This document shows, piece by piece, positions 45,942 through 54,595 of a stretch of 64,000 bases of DNA. Source of the stretch: Nonomuraea pusilla (GTDB lineage: Bacteria; Actinomycetota; Actinomycetes; Streptosporangiales; Streptosporangiaceae). Numbering within the stretch: the first letter of the stretch is position 1; every line of letters begins with the position of its first letter. Where the stretch lies: NCBI RefSeq assembly GCF_900109355.1, contig NZ_FOBF01000010.1, positions 233,982 to 297,981 of the forward strand, read 5' to 3'. Both the position numbers and the translations under genes were made by a program. The notes under the pieces are model-generated. The model was given only the letters and a program-made list of their open reading frames with translations, was not told the origin of the DNA and did no database searches.

Positions 45942-48195
45942 CGGGCACCTGGGCGCGGGCGGCGCGGCGGGCGGGTATCAGCGCCACCGCGAGGGCCGCG
46001 CCCACGGCCACGAGCACGGCGACGGCCAGCGTCAACGGCGACGGCGGCCGGCCGATGCCCGCGCCCACGCCGCTCGTCTGGCCCTGCAGGTCGATCAGCC
46101 AGGTCGCGACGGCGGCCCCGGCCGCCGTGCCGGCGCCGACGCCCAGCGCCACGAGCAGCCCCGTGCCGGTCACCAGCGTGGCCATGACCTGGCGGGGCGT
46201 CAGCCCCATCGCCTTGAGCACGGCCAGGTCGAAGGCGTGGTCGCGCAGGCCGAGCGCGCTGGCCGTGAGCAGGTTCGCCAGGCCGATGAGGGCGAGCACC
46301 GCGATCAGCGCGACGATCACCGCCCGGATGACCGACAGCCGGTCGGCCGGGTTCACCGCCAGCTGCACGTCGAGGGCCTCCCCCGACTCCGCCAGCAGCC
46401 TGGCGCGCACCTCCGCCCGGTCCGTGCCCGGCTTGAGGGCCAGCGCGTAGAACTCGGGCGGCACGGAGTCCTTGGCGGCCAGGCTGTCGAGCCCCAGCGA
46501 CAGCACCTCGCCGTCCTGGTCGGGCTCGACCGCCCTGCCGACGATCCTGACGATCAGCGGCGAGCCGCCCACCGTCAGCCGCACCCGGTCGCCGATCTTC
46601 AGGCCGAGCAGGTCGAGGAGGCCCTGCCCGGCGACGGCCTCACCCGGCTGCGCGTACATGCGGCCCTCGACCACCGGGAACGGGTACGGGTCCGCCGAGC
46701 CGCCGAGCGCCCGCACCCGTACGGACCGCGCCGCGCCCGGCGCGAGGGCGTCGACCTCGGCGCCCGGGTACGCCGTGGCCACGCCCGGGTCGAGCTCGGC
46801 CAGCCGCCTGGCCTCGGCGGAGTCCAGCTTGCCCGGCCTGACGTACACGCCTGCGTGCTGGCCCACCTGCTCGGGGTGCCTGAGGAAGTCGTCGAGCGTG
46901 GCCCAGACGCCGAGCCCGATCGTGATCATCATCATCGGCACCGCCAGCCCGAACGCCGTCAGGAACGCCGGCACCCGCCGGGTGAAGGCGTCCCTGGTGC
47001 CGAGGACGAGGGCGGGCGGGAGGCGTACGAGGAGGGCGAGCCTGGCCAGCCTGGACAGGTGGCCGCGCGGCGGCGCCGAGGGAACGTCGGGGATGGGCGG
47101 CGTCCTGGCGCCGCGCCAGGCGGGCACGGCCACGGCCGCGAGCACGACCACGGCGGTGCCGCCCACGATGGACAGCACGGGGCCGGGCGCCACCGAGGTG
47201 GCGCCGAGCACGGCCACCGTCGAGCCCCACCCGGCGGCCGCGCCGAGCGCGACGCCGAGCAGGCCGAGCGCGCCGTGCTCGGCGATCAGCAGCAGTGCCA
47301 CCTGCCCGCCGGTGAACCCCAGGGACTTGAGCGTGGCCAGGTCGCGCAGCTGCCCCAGCACCCGCCCGCCGGCCGCGTTGGCGAGGGCGAGCGCGGCGGC
47401 CACCAGGCCGACCACGCCGAACAGCGCGAGCAGCGTGCCGAGCAGCCGGTTGTCCAGCTCCATGGCGGCCCTGACCTCGCGCCAGGTGTAGACCCGCTGG
47501 ACCTTGTCCTCCAGCATCACGACCACCCGCTGGGAGACGACCTGGGTGGCCTCTGGGTCGGCCAGGCGCAGCCCGGTCACCCACTCGCTGCGGCCGAGCA
47601 TGGGCTCGACCTGGTCGAGGGCGGCGGGGAGCACCCAGGCCAGGCCGGGCGCCCACTCCGGGTAGAAGCCCTGCTCGGCGGAGTCGGCGATGCCGCGGAC
47701 GTACAGGGTGTGCCGCTCGCCGCTGAGCGCGACCACCGTGAAGGGCGCGCCCACCCGCAGGCGCAGCGCGTTCGCGAACGACCGCTCGACGACCACGCCG
47801 TCGGGCTGGGAGCCGTCGAGCCACCCGCCCTCGGTCACGACCGGGTGCGCCACCGGCGGCGGCGCGGCCGGCATGGCGCGCAGCGCGGCGGGCTCCTTCT
47901 TGCCGTCCTGCACCACCGTCACCGGCGCCGACCGGTACGGCCCCGCGGTGCGGGTGACGCCGTCGATGCGGTCGAGGGCGACCTGCGGGCTGTCGTCGGT
48001 GTGGACCCAGACGTGCGCGCCGTCGGTCTGGGCGAACAGGCCGCGCCACGGGTTCGTGCCGTCCTCCAGCAGGGTGACGGCGGTGATGAGCGCGGCCACG
48101 ATGCCGGCCACGACCAGCACGGTCAGCGCGGCCGGCCCCTTCCTGGCCCGCAGGTCGGCCCTGATCCACCTGCCTCCGGCCAGCACGGTGCTCAT
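45928..48195 (-). CDS. FtsX-family ABC transporter permease (duplicated)
   Basis: The product has 755 residues. It has an N-terminal helix (ALTVLVVAGIVAALITAV), a large extracytoplasmic domain, a first FtsX-type block of three helices near 260-360, a second single helix near 400-430, a second extracytoplasmic domain, and a last three-helix block near 620-750. This is the doubled MacB/LolC-type layout in which two FtsX halves are fused. With the LolD-like ATPase upstream, it should export or extract a lipoprotein, lipid or drug. Its C-terminal codons overlap the end of treS in the opposite direction. Confidence 0.92.
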
Positions 48196-48205
48196 GAGGT
48201 GGCGC

Positions 48206-48934
48206 TCATCGAAGGTCGATCACCTCGCCGGCCGTGCGCGAGCGCCTGCGCGCGATGCGGCCGTCGTCGACGATCTCGCCGTCGAACAGGGACACGAGCC
48301 GGTCGGCCAGGGCGGCCACGCGGGCGTCGTGGGTGACCATGACGATCGTCTGCCCCTCCTTGTGCACCTCGCCGAGCAGGCGGAGCACGTCGCGGGTGTT
48401 GCGGCTGTCGAGGTTGCCCGTGGGCTCGTCGGCGAGCAGCAGGCTGGGCTTGTTGGCGAGGGCCCTCGCCAGCGCGACGCGCTGCTGCTCGCCTCCGGAG
48501 AGCTGGGCGGGCGCGGCGTCGGCGCGCTCGGTCAGGTTGAGCGCGGCGAGCAGGCTCTCCCTGCGCTCGCGCGCGACCTTGGGCGAGACTCCCGCGAGCA
48601 GCGCGGGCAGCTCGACGTTGTCGCCGACGGTCATGTTGGCGACGAGGTTGAAGAACTGGAAGACGAAGCCGATCTTCTCGCGCCGCAGCAGCGCCCAGGC
48701 GCTCTCGGACAGCGTGTCGACGCGCTTGCCGTCGAGCCAGATCTCGCCGCTGGTGCGGGTGTCGAGGCCGCCCAGCATGTGCACCAGGGTGGACTTGCCC
48801 GAGCCTGACGGCCCCATGACGGCGACGAACTCCCCTGGCTCCACCTGGAGGTCGACGCCGCGCACGGCGGGCACGGGAACCGCGCCGTCGGAGTAGATCT
48901 TGACGAGATTGACCGTTTTCACCACGGGGGTCAT
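48206..48934 (-). CDS. ABC transporter ATP-binding protein (LolD/MacB type)
   Basis: The product has 242 residues. Walker A is GPSGSGKSTL, the Q-loop region is FQFFNLVANMT, the signature LSGGEQQRVALA and Walker B LLLADEPTGNLDS, all typical of the LolD group. ATG 48934 overlaps the PadR stop (ATGA), so regulator and transporter are translationally coupled. The FtsX-type permease follows after 10 bp. Confidence 0.95.
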   Translation of the reverse strand: MTPVVKTVNLVKIYSDGAVPVPAVRGVDLQVEPGEFVAVMGPSGSGKSTLVHMLGGLDTRTSGEIWLDGKRVDTLSESAWALLRREKIGFVFQFFNLVANMTVGDNVELPALLAGVSPKVARERRESLLAALNLTERADAAPAQLSGGEQQRVALARALANKPSLLLADEPTGNLDSRNTRDVLRLLGEVHKEGQTIVMVTHDARVAALADRLVSLFDGEIVDDGRIARRRSRTAGEVIDLR

Positions 48935-49437
48935 GCCAGATCCTCCTGGCACCGCTCCAGCCAGTCAAGGTCGGCCTGGAGGTGGAGCATGGCGCCCTCG
49001 ATGAGGAGGATCGCCACCCGGTCGGCCGGCGGGGTGCGCTCCAGCAGGTCGTTGAGGTCGCTCATGAGCGACAGGTAGTGGCGGCGCTGGCGGTTGATGA
49101 GCGCCATGCGGTCGGCGATGCCGGTGAGCGGCGCGAGCACGAGCTTCATGAAGAACTCGTCGCGCACCCGCGGGCCCTCGGTCGGCTCGTCCACCCAGGT
49201 GGTGAGGAGGTCGCGGCCCTTGGCGGTCAGGTAGTAGACCTTCTTGTTCGGCCGGTTGGACTGCTCGACGTCGACGGCCCGCACCAGGCCGTCCTTCTCC
49301 AGCCTGCCCAGGGTGACGTAGATCTGCCCGATGTTGGGCGATGGGTAGGCGCTGCCGAACGTCTGCTCCAGCGCCTGTTTGAGCTCGTACCCGTGGGCAG
49401 GCTCCTTCGCCAGAAGCGCCAGCAGGTGAAGCCGCAC
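48931..49437 (-). CDS. PadR-family transcriptional regulator
   Basis: The product has 168 residues. The winged-helix PadR domain is clear: LLALLAKEPAHGYELKQALE, then PNIGQIYVTLGRLEKDGLV and KVYYLTAKGRDLL. A C-terminal helical dimerisation region with ADRMALINRQRRHYL follows. The start is GTG 49437 with GGGGAGGTGAGG upstream. It heads the exporter operon and most likely represses it in response to a drug or other inducer, like LmrR. An imperfectly flanked palindrome in the intergenic region is a candidate operator. Confidence 0.93.
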   Translation of the reverse strand: MRLHLLALLAKEPAHGYELKQALEQTFGSAYPSPNIGQIYVTLGRLEKDGLVRAVDVEQSNRPNKKVYYLTAKGRDLLTTWVDEPTEGPRVRDEFFMKLVLAPLTGIADRMALINRQRRHYLSLMSDLNDLLERTPPADRVAILLIEGAMLHLQADLDWLERCQEDLA

Positions 49438-49455
49438 GCCTCACCTCCCCGCCGT

Positions 49456-49519
49456 GTTACGGATGCGTTACGCACCTGTCGTTGACCGCCAGATTACCGG
49501 TGTGCATAACATGAATGCA
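49456..49519. promoter_or_regulatory. Intergenic control region: GTTAC direct repeat and TGCAT-N7-ATGCA palindrome
   Basis: GTTAC at 49456-49460 and 49467-49471 form an 11-bp-period direct repeat (GTAAC-N6-GTAAC on the minus strand). TGCAT at 49503-49507 faces ATGCA at 49515-49519. PadR proteins commonly bind AT-rich dyads of ATGC or ATGT type, so the dyad is a good candidate for autoregulation of the PadR operon. It also lies 45 bp upstream of the sugar-transport operon start. Both assignments are inferred. Confidence 0.45.
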
Positions 49520-49563
49520 TCTACCTAACACGTATGTAAAGCACTCTGAACGTGGAGGACATC

Positions 49564-50811
49564 GTGCTGCGTTCGCTCGCGCCCGTGCTGGCCGTGCTCC
49601 TGGCGGCCGGCTGCGCGGCGGCGGGCGAGGAGGGCGACGGCGAGACCGGCACCGGCGGCACCGGGCCGATCACCTTCGCCACCGGCCGCGACACCACGGC
49701 GTACCTGCAACCCCTGCTGGACCGCTGGAACCAGGCCCACCCGGCCGAGAAGGTGACGCTGCTGGAGCTCCCCGAGGCCGCCGACGAGCAGCGCGCGCAG
49801 ATGGTCGCCAACCTCCAGGCTCGGAGCAGCCGGTACGACGTGCTGGGGCTCGACGTCGTGCAGACCGCCGAGTTCGCGGAGAACGGCTGGATCATCCCCC
49901 TGGAGCGCGGGCTGTTCCCGCTCGACAGGTTCCTGCCGCCCGTCGTGGACACGGCGATCCACAAGGGCAAGCTGTGGGCCGTGCCGTACACGAGCAACGC
50001 CGGGTTGCTCTACTACCGGGCGGACCTGGTCGGGAAGCCTCCCCAGACGTGGGCGGAGCTTCGCGATCAAGCACGAAGAGTTACCAAAAATCGCGATATT
50101 GGAGGTTATGCAGGGCAGTTCCTGGCCTACGAAGGACTGACCGTCAACTTCTCGGAGGCCGTGCAGTCGGCGGGCGGGCAGATCCTCAGCCCCGACGGCA
50201 CGGAGGTGACCCTGGACCCCGCCAAGGGCGCGACCGCGCTCGCGTTCCTCCAGCAGGGGCTGCGCGAGGGCTGGATCCCCAAGGAGTCGCTGAGCTACAA
50301 GGAGGAGGAGTCCCGCCTGGCCTTCCAGGAGGGACGCCTCGTGTTCGCCCGCAACTGGCCGCACGCGTACGGCCCGGCCAAGGCCAGGCTCGGCGACAAG
50401 CTCGCCGTGACCAGGCTGCCCGGCCTGCACGGGCCCGGGTCGAGCACGCTGGGCGGCATCAACCTCGCCGTCAGCGCCTACTCCAGGCACCAGCACACGG
50501 CGCAGGAGTTCATCCGCTACTTCACCGGGCTCGAGAACGAGCGCAGGGTCCTCACCGAGGGCTCGTTCCCGCCCGTGTGGACCGAGTTGTACGACGATCC
50601 CGAGCTGATCAGGCGCTTCCCCTACCTGCCGGTGCTCAAGGAGAGCATCCTCGCCGCCAAGGCCAGGCCGGTCAGCGCCAACTACAACCAGCTCAGCCTG
50701 GTGATCGCCAGTTCGGTCGCCCAGGCGCTGAGCGACCCGTACGCCGAGTCCGCCGACGACGTCGCGGTCTCCATGAAGTCAGAGCTTGAAGAGATCATCA
50801 GAACCCAGTGA
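49564..50811 (+). CDS. Sugar ABC transporter substrate-binding lipoprotein 1
   Basis: The product has 415 residues. It has a type II signal peptide with lipobox LAAGC near residues 14-18, so it is lipid-anchored on the outer face of the membrane. The mature part is a family 1 extracellular solute-binding protein of the MalE/UgpB type (GPITFATGRDTTAYLQPLL, AVPYTSNAGLLYYRADLVG, GGINLAVSAYSRH). GTG 49564 is chosen because GGAGG sits five bases upstream; GTG 49552 overlaps that site. It is the first gene of a four-gene importer operon, followed after 7 bp by another binding protein. Confidence 0.9.
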   Translation: MLRSLAPVLAVLLAAGCAAAGEEGDGETGTGGTGPITFATGRDTTAYLQPLLDRWNQAHPAEKVTLLELPEAADEQRAQMVANLQARSSRYDVLGLDVVQTAEFAENGWIIPLERGLFPLDRFLPPVVDTAIHKGKLWAVPYTSNAGLLYYRADLVGKPPQTWAELRDQARRVTKNRDIGGYAGQFLAYEGLTVNFSEAVQSAGGQILSPDGTEVTLDPAKGATALAFLQQGLREGWIPKESLSYKEEESRLAFQEGRLVFARNWPHAYGPAKARLGDKLAVTRLPGLHGPGSSTLGGINLAVSAYSRHQHTAQEFIRYFTGLENERRVLTEGSFPPVWTELYDDPELIRRFPYLPVLKESILAAKARPVSANYNQLSLVIASSVAQALSDPYAESADDVAVSMKSELEEIIRTQ

Positions 50812-50818
50812 GGCAGCC

Positions 50819-52147
50819 ATGCGAAAGATGAGAGCAGCAGCGATGCTCGCCGGGCTCGCGGTGGCCGTCGCCGCGTGCGGCAACGCGCCGTCCACCACGC
50901 AGCCGACGGCGTCGGGCGCCCCCTCGCAGAGCTCAGGCGGCGGAGGCAAGACGCTGGAAGGCGTCAAGCTGGAGGTCGCCGCCAAGTGGACGGGTGAGGA
51001 GCAGAAGAACTTCGAGCAGGTGCTCAAGGCCTTCACCGAGAAGACCGGCGCCCAGGTGACGTACGCGTCCACCGGTGAGGACACCGGCGCCTACCTCGGC
51101 CCGCGCATCCAGGGCGGCAGCCCGCCCGACGTCGCGATCCTCCCGCAGCCCGGCCTGGTGCAGCAGTACGCCGAGCAGAACGCGCTCAAGCCGCTGACGC
51201 CCGAGGTCACCAAGGAGATCGACACCAACTACACCCCGTACTGGAAGGAGCTCGGCTCCGCCGGCGGCCAGGTGTACGGCGTGCTGATCAAGGCGGCGCA
51301 CAAGTCGCTCGTCTGGTACCGCTCCGACGCGTTCGACGAGGCCGGCGTGCAGCCGCCGACGAACTGGGACGAGCTGGTCAAGTCCTCGCAGACCATCGCC
51401 GACTCCGGCACGCCGCCGTTCGCCTTCTGCGGCGGCTCGGGCTGGACCCTGACCGACCTGTTCGAGAACGTCTACCTGTCCACCGCCGGCCCCGAGAACT
51501 ACGACAAGCTCTCCAAGCACGAGATCCCGTGGACCGACCCCAGCGTCACCACCGCGCTGGAGAAGATCCAGCAGATCGTCGGCAAGAAGGAGTTCGTCGT
51601 CGGGGGCTCCTCGGGCGCGCTGCAGACGGTGTGGCCCGACTGCGTCACCCAGGTCTACGGCCAGAAGAAGGCCGCCATGGTGATCGAGGCCGACTTCGTG
51701 GCCGTCTCGGCCCTGCAGGCGGGCGCCAAGGTCGGCGAGCAGGCCAAGTACTTCCCGTTCCCCAAGGCCGGCGACACCTCGCCCGTCATCCTCGGCGGCG
51801 ACGTCGCGGTGGCCATGAAGGACACCCCGGGCGCGATGGCGCTGCTGCAGTTCCTCGCCTCCAAGGAGGGCGGCGAGATCTGGGCGAAGCTCCCCGGCTA
51901 CCTCTCCCCCAACAAGAACGTCTCCCCCGACAACTACCCGGACGAGCTGACCAGGAAGCTCGGCCAGACCATCATCTCGGCCGGCGAGTCGGTGCGCTAC
52001 GACATGTCCGACCTCGCCCCCAGCGCGTTCGGCGGCACCGACGGCAAGGGTGAGTGGAAGGTCCTGCAGGACTTCCTGCGCGACCCGAGTGACGTCAAGG
52101 GCACGCAGACCAAGCTCGAGGACGAGGCCAAGAAGGCCTGGAAGTAG
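50819..52147 (+). CDS. aglE: AglE-like alpha-glucoside ABC transporter substrate-binding lipoprotein
   Basis: The product has 442 residues. The signal peptide ends in the lipobox VAAC near residue 20 (AVAVAACGNAP). A Ser/Gly-rich linker follows. The binding-protein body includes LVWYRSDAFDEAGVQPP, DCVTQVYGQKKAAMV and GGDVAVAMKDTPGAM. Overall length and the AglF/AglG-like permeases that follow suggest an alpha-glucoside-type importer. ATG 50819 lies 7 bp after the first lipoprotein gene and has GAGG upstream. Having two binding proteins of the same fold before one permease pair is unusual. Confidence 0.88.
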   Translation: MRKMRAAAMLAGLAVAVAACGNAPSTTQPTASGAPSQSSGGGGKTLEGVKLEVAAKWTGEEQKNFEQVLKAFTEKTGAQVTYASTGEDTGAYLGPRIQGGSPPDVAILPQPGLVQQYAEQNALKPLTPEVTKEIDTNYTPYWKELGSAGGQVYGVLIKAAHKSLVWYRSDAFDEAGVQPPTNWDELVKSSQTIADSGTPPFAFCGGSGWTLTDLFENVYLSTAGPENYDKLSKHEIPWTDPSVTTALEKIQQIVGKKEFVVGGSSGALQTVWPDCVTQVYGQKKAAMVIEADFVAVSALQAGAKVGEQAKYFPFPKAGDTSPVILGGDVAVAMKDTPGAMALLQFLASKEGGEIWAKLPGYLSPNKNVSPDNYPDELTRKLGQTIISAGESVRYDMSDLAPSAFGGTDGKGEWKVLQDFLRDPSDVKGTQTKLEDEAKKAWK

Positions 52148-52158
52148 GAGGTAGGGCC

Positions 52159-53535
52159 GTGACCGAACGGTTGGACGGCCCGCAGAACCCGCCCGTGTCC
52201 GTCACGGGCGGGTCCTCCGCGGGCCCGGCTGACACCCCCCGCACGAGACGACGCCTCGGCCCCTCGCCGGCGGTCGCCATCGCCTTCCTGCTCCCCGCCG
52301 CGGTGCTCCTCGGCATCTGGGTGGTCTACCCGATCGTCTACTCGATCTTCCGCAGCCTCTTCGACGCCCCGGGCACGGGCTTCGTCGGCCTCGGCAACTA
52401 CGCCACCATCTTCAGCGACGGCGGCATGCTCACCACGATCCGCAACAACCTCATCTGGGTCGCGGTCGCGCCGCTCGTCGTCACCACGCTGGGGCTCATC
52501 TTCGCCGTGCTGACCGAGCGCCTCCGGTGGGCGACGGCGTTCAAGCTCATCGTGTTCATGCCGATGGCCGTCTCGCTGATGGCCGCCGGCGTCATCTTCC
52601 GCCTGGTCTACGAGGAGGACCCGGACAAGGGCGTCGCCAACGCCGTCCTCACCACGGTCCACGACACGTTCTCCTCCTCCCAGGGCTACCCCGACGCGCG
52701 GCCCCGCGAGGGCGACCAGTCGCAGGTCGCCACCGAGGGGGGCGCCGTCGTCACCAGGCAGCCGGCGCAGCCAGGACAGCCGGTGCTGGTGCCCATCGTC
52801 GGCATCAAGCCGCAGAACATGCCCGCCGGCGCCCGGCCCGCCGCCGCGCCGACGGGCGGGGCGGGCCTGTCCGGCACCGTGTGGTTCGACTTCACGCCCG
52901 GCGGCGGCGGCAGGAACGGCGCCGTGGACCCCGAGGAGAGGGGCCTGCCCGGCATGACGGTCGAGGCCGTCAAGGACGGCGAGGTGGCGGCGACCACCAC
53001 GACGGCCGCCGACGGCACGTTCCGCTTCGAGGACCTGCCCGCCGGCTCGTACGTGGTCCGGCTCCCCAAGTCGAACTTCGAGGCGCCGTTCCACGGCCTG
53101 ACCTGGCTCGGGGAGACGCTCATCACACCGGCGATCATCGGCGCGTTCGTGTGGGTGTGGGCCGGGTTCGCGATGGTGCTGATCGCGGCCGGGCTCGCCG
53201 CCATCCCGCGTGACGCGCTGGAGGCGGCCCGCATCGACGGCGCGACCGAGTGGCAGGTGTTCCGCAAGATCACGGTGCCGCTGCTGTCGCCGGTGCTGCT
53301 CGTCGTCTTCGTGACGATGATCATCAATACGCTGAAGGTGTTCGACCTGGTCTTCATCATCGCGCCGCCCTCGGTGCAGCCGCAGTCGAACGTGATCGCG
53401 CTGGAGATGTGGCGCGTGTCGTTCGGCGGCGGCGGCAACCAGGGCCTGGGCAGCGCGCTGGCGATCTTCCTGCTCGTGCTGGTCCTCCCCTTCATGATCA
53501 TGAACATCCGGCGCTTCAGGAGGGAGAACGCATGA
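52159..53535 (+). CDS. aglF: AglF-like sugar ABC transporter permease with an inserted beta domain
   Basis: The product has 458 residues, about 130 more than typical AglF/MalF permeases. Helices flank the insertion: VAIAFLLPAAVLLGIWVV, FKLIVFMPMAVSLMAAGVIF before it, and ITPAIIGAFVWVWAGFAMVL after it. Residues about 174-319 are an extra segment with a Pro-rich linker and a Cna-B/SdrD-like beta module (DPEERGLPGMTVEAVKDGE, then ADGTFRFEDLPAGSYVVRL). The cytoplasmic EAA loop (ARIDGATEWQVFRKITVP) is intact. Together with AglG it forms the transmembrane channel. GTG 52159 follows AGGAGG, 11 bp after the binding-protein stop. The insertion should face the outside, near the binding proteins. Confidence 0.9.
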   Translation: MTERLDGPQNPPVSVTGGSSAGPADTPRTRRRLGPSPAVAIAFLLPAAVLLGIWVVYPIVYSIFRSLFDAPGTGFVGLGNYATIFSDGGMLTTIRNNLIWVAVAPLVVTTLGLIFAVLTERLRWATAFKLIVFMPMAVSLMAAGVIFRLVYEEDPDKGVANAVLTTVHDTFSSSQGYPDARPREGDQSQVATEGGAVVTRQPAQPGQPVLVPIVGIKPQNMPAGARPAAAPTGGAGLSGTVWFDFTPGGGGRNGAVDPEERGLPGMTVEAVKDGEVAATTTTAADGTFRFEDLPAGSYVVRLPKSNFEAPFHGLTWLGETLITPAIIGAFVWVWAGFAMVLIAAGLAAIPRDALEAARIDGATEWQVFRKITVPLLSPVLLVVFVTMIINTLKVFDLVFIIAPPSVQPQSNVIALEMWRVSFGGGGNQGLGSALAIFLLVLVLPFMIMNIRRFRRENA

Positions 53536-54431
53536 CCACCACCACGGCAGGAGCGGCGCCCCACCTGGGCGTCGGCGCCCCGCGCAGGGGCCTGGCGAGC
53601 AGGATCGCCGACCGCCTCGGCGGCGGCGTGATCCAGGTGGCCATGGTCGTGCTCGGGGTGTTCTGGCTGGTGCCGACCCTCGGCCTGCTCGTCGTCTCGC
53701 TGCGCTCGGTGCAGGTCAACAACGCCGAGGGCTGGTGGACGGTCTTCACCAAGCCCGCCGAGCTGACGCTGGAGAACTACAAGAACCTCCTGGCCACCGG
53801 GTTCACCGCCTCGTTCTGGAACACCGTCCTCATCACGGTGCCCACCACGATCCTGGTGATCGGCATCGCCGCCATGGCCGCGTACGCCTTCGCCTGGATG
53901 GACTTCCCCGGCCGCGACACGGCGTTCCTCGTCGTCGTGGGGCTGCTCATCGTGCCCATCCAGATCGCGCTGATCCCCGTCGCCGCCTTCTACGGCGGCA
54001 TCGGGATCTTCGGCACGATCCCCGGCGTGGTGCTGTTCCACGTGGCGTTCGGGCTGCCGTTCGCGATCTTCCTGCTCAGGAACTTCTTCGTCGGCATCCC
54101 CGCCTCGCTGCTGGAGGCCGCCAGGATGGACGGCGCGTCCGAGTGGAAGATCTTCGCGTCGGTCGTGTTCCCGCTGGGCAAGCCCGCGATCGCCTCGCTC
54201 GGCATCTTCCAGTTCCTGTGGGTGTGGAACGACATGCTGGTCGCGCTGGTCTTCGCCGACACCGGCAGCCAGCCGATGACGAAGGCCCTGCAATCCCAGA
54301 TGCGACAGTTCGGGTCGAACATTGACATTCTCTCGTCCGGTGCGTTCCTGTCGCTGCTCATCCCGCTGGTCCTGTTCTTCGGCTTCCAGCGGTACTTCGT
54401 CCAGGGCATGATGGCCGGCTCCGTCAAGTAG
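53532..54431 (+). CDS. aglG: AglG-like sugar ABC transporter permease
   Basis: The product has 299 residues with six predicted helices. The EAA loop ARMDGASEWKIFASVVFPLGKPA is the ATPase-contact motif. The N-terminus (MTTTTAGAAPHLGVG) is soluble. ATG 53532 overlaps the stop of the AglF-like gene (ATGA), which decides the start. It ends in QRYFVQGMMAGSVK, typical of this permease class. No ATPase gene is in the operon, so a shared MsiK-type ATPase elsewhere is expected. Confidence 0.93.
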   Translation: MTTTTAGAAPHLGVGAPRRGLASRIADRLGGGVIQVAMVVLGVFWLVPTLGLLVVSLRSVQVNNAEGWWTVFTKPAELTLENYKNLLATGFTASFWNTVLITVPTTILVIGIAAMAAYAFAWMDFPGRDTAFLVVVGLLIVPIQIALIPVAAFYGGIGIFGTIPGVVLFHVAFGLPFAIFLLRNFFVGIPASLLEAARMDGASEWKIFASVVFPLGKPAIASLGIFQFLWVWNDMLVALVFADTGSQPMTKALQSQMRQFGSNIDILSSGAFLSLLIPLVLFFGFQRYFVQGMMAGSVK

Positions 54432-54436
54432 CCCGC

Positions 54437-54472
54437 GGGCGCCCGCCTGCCGAGGGGGGCAGGCGGGCGCCC
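54437..54472. terminator. Strong terminator hairpin after the sugar importer operon
   Basis: A perfect 15-bp stem (GGGCGCCCGCCTGCC with its complement at 54458-54472) closes on a 6-nt G-rich loop, beginning 6 bp after the aglG-like stop. No U-run follows. It should end the four-gene importer transcript. Confidence 0.9.
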
Positions 54473-54595
54473 GCCTCAGGCGCGGGTCAGCGGCACCCTG
54501 CACCGCGTCCGACCTGCGGATGCGCCGGAGACCGTGACCTCTCCGTAGCCGTATCGTGCCCTGGCGCGATCCTTGCGCCGTCAGCATGGGTGGGC

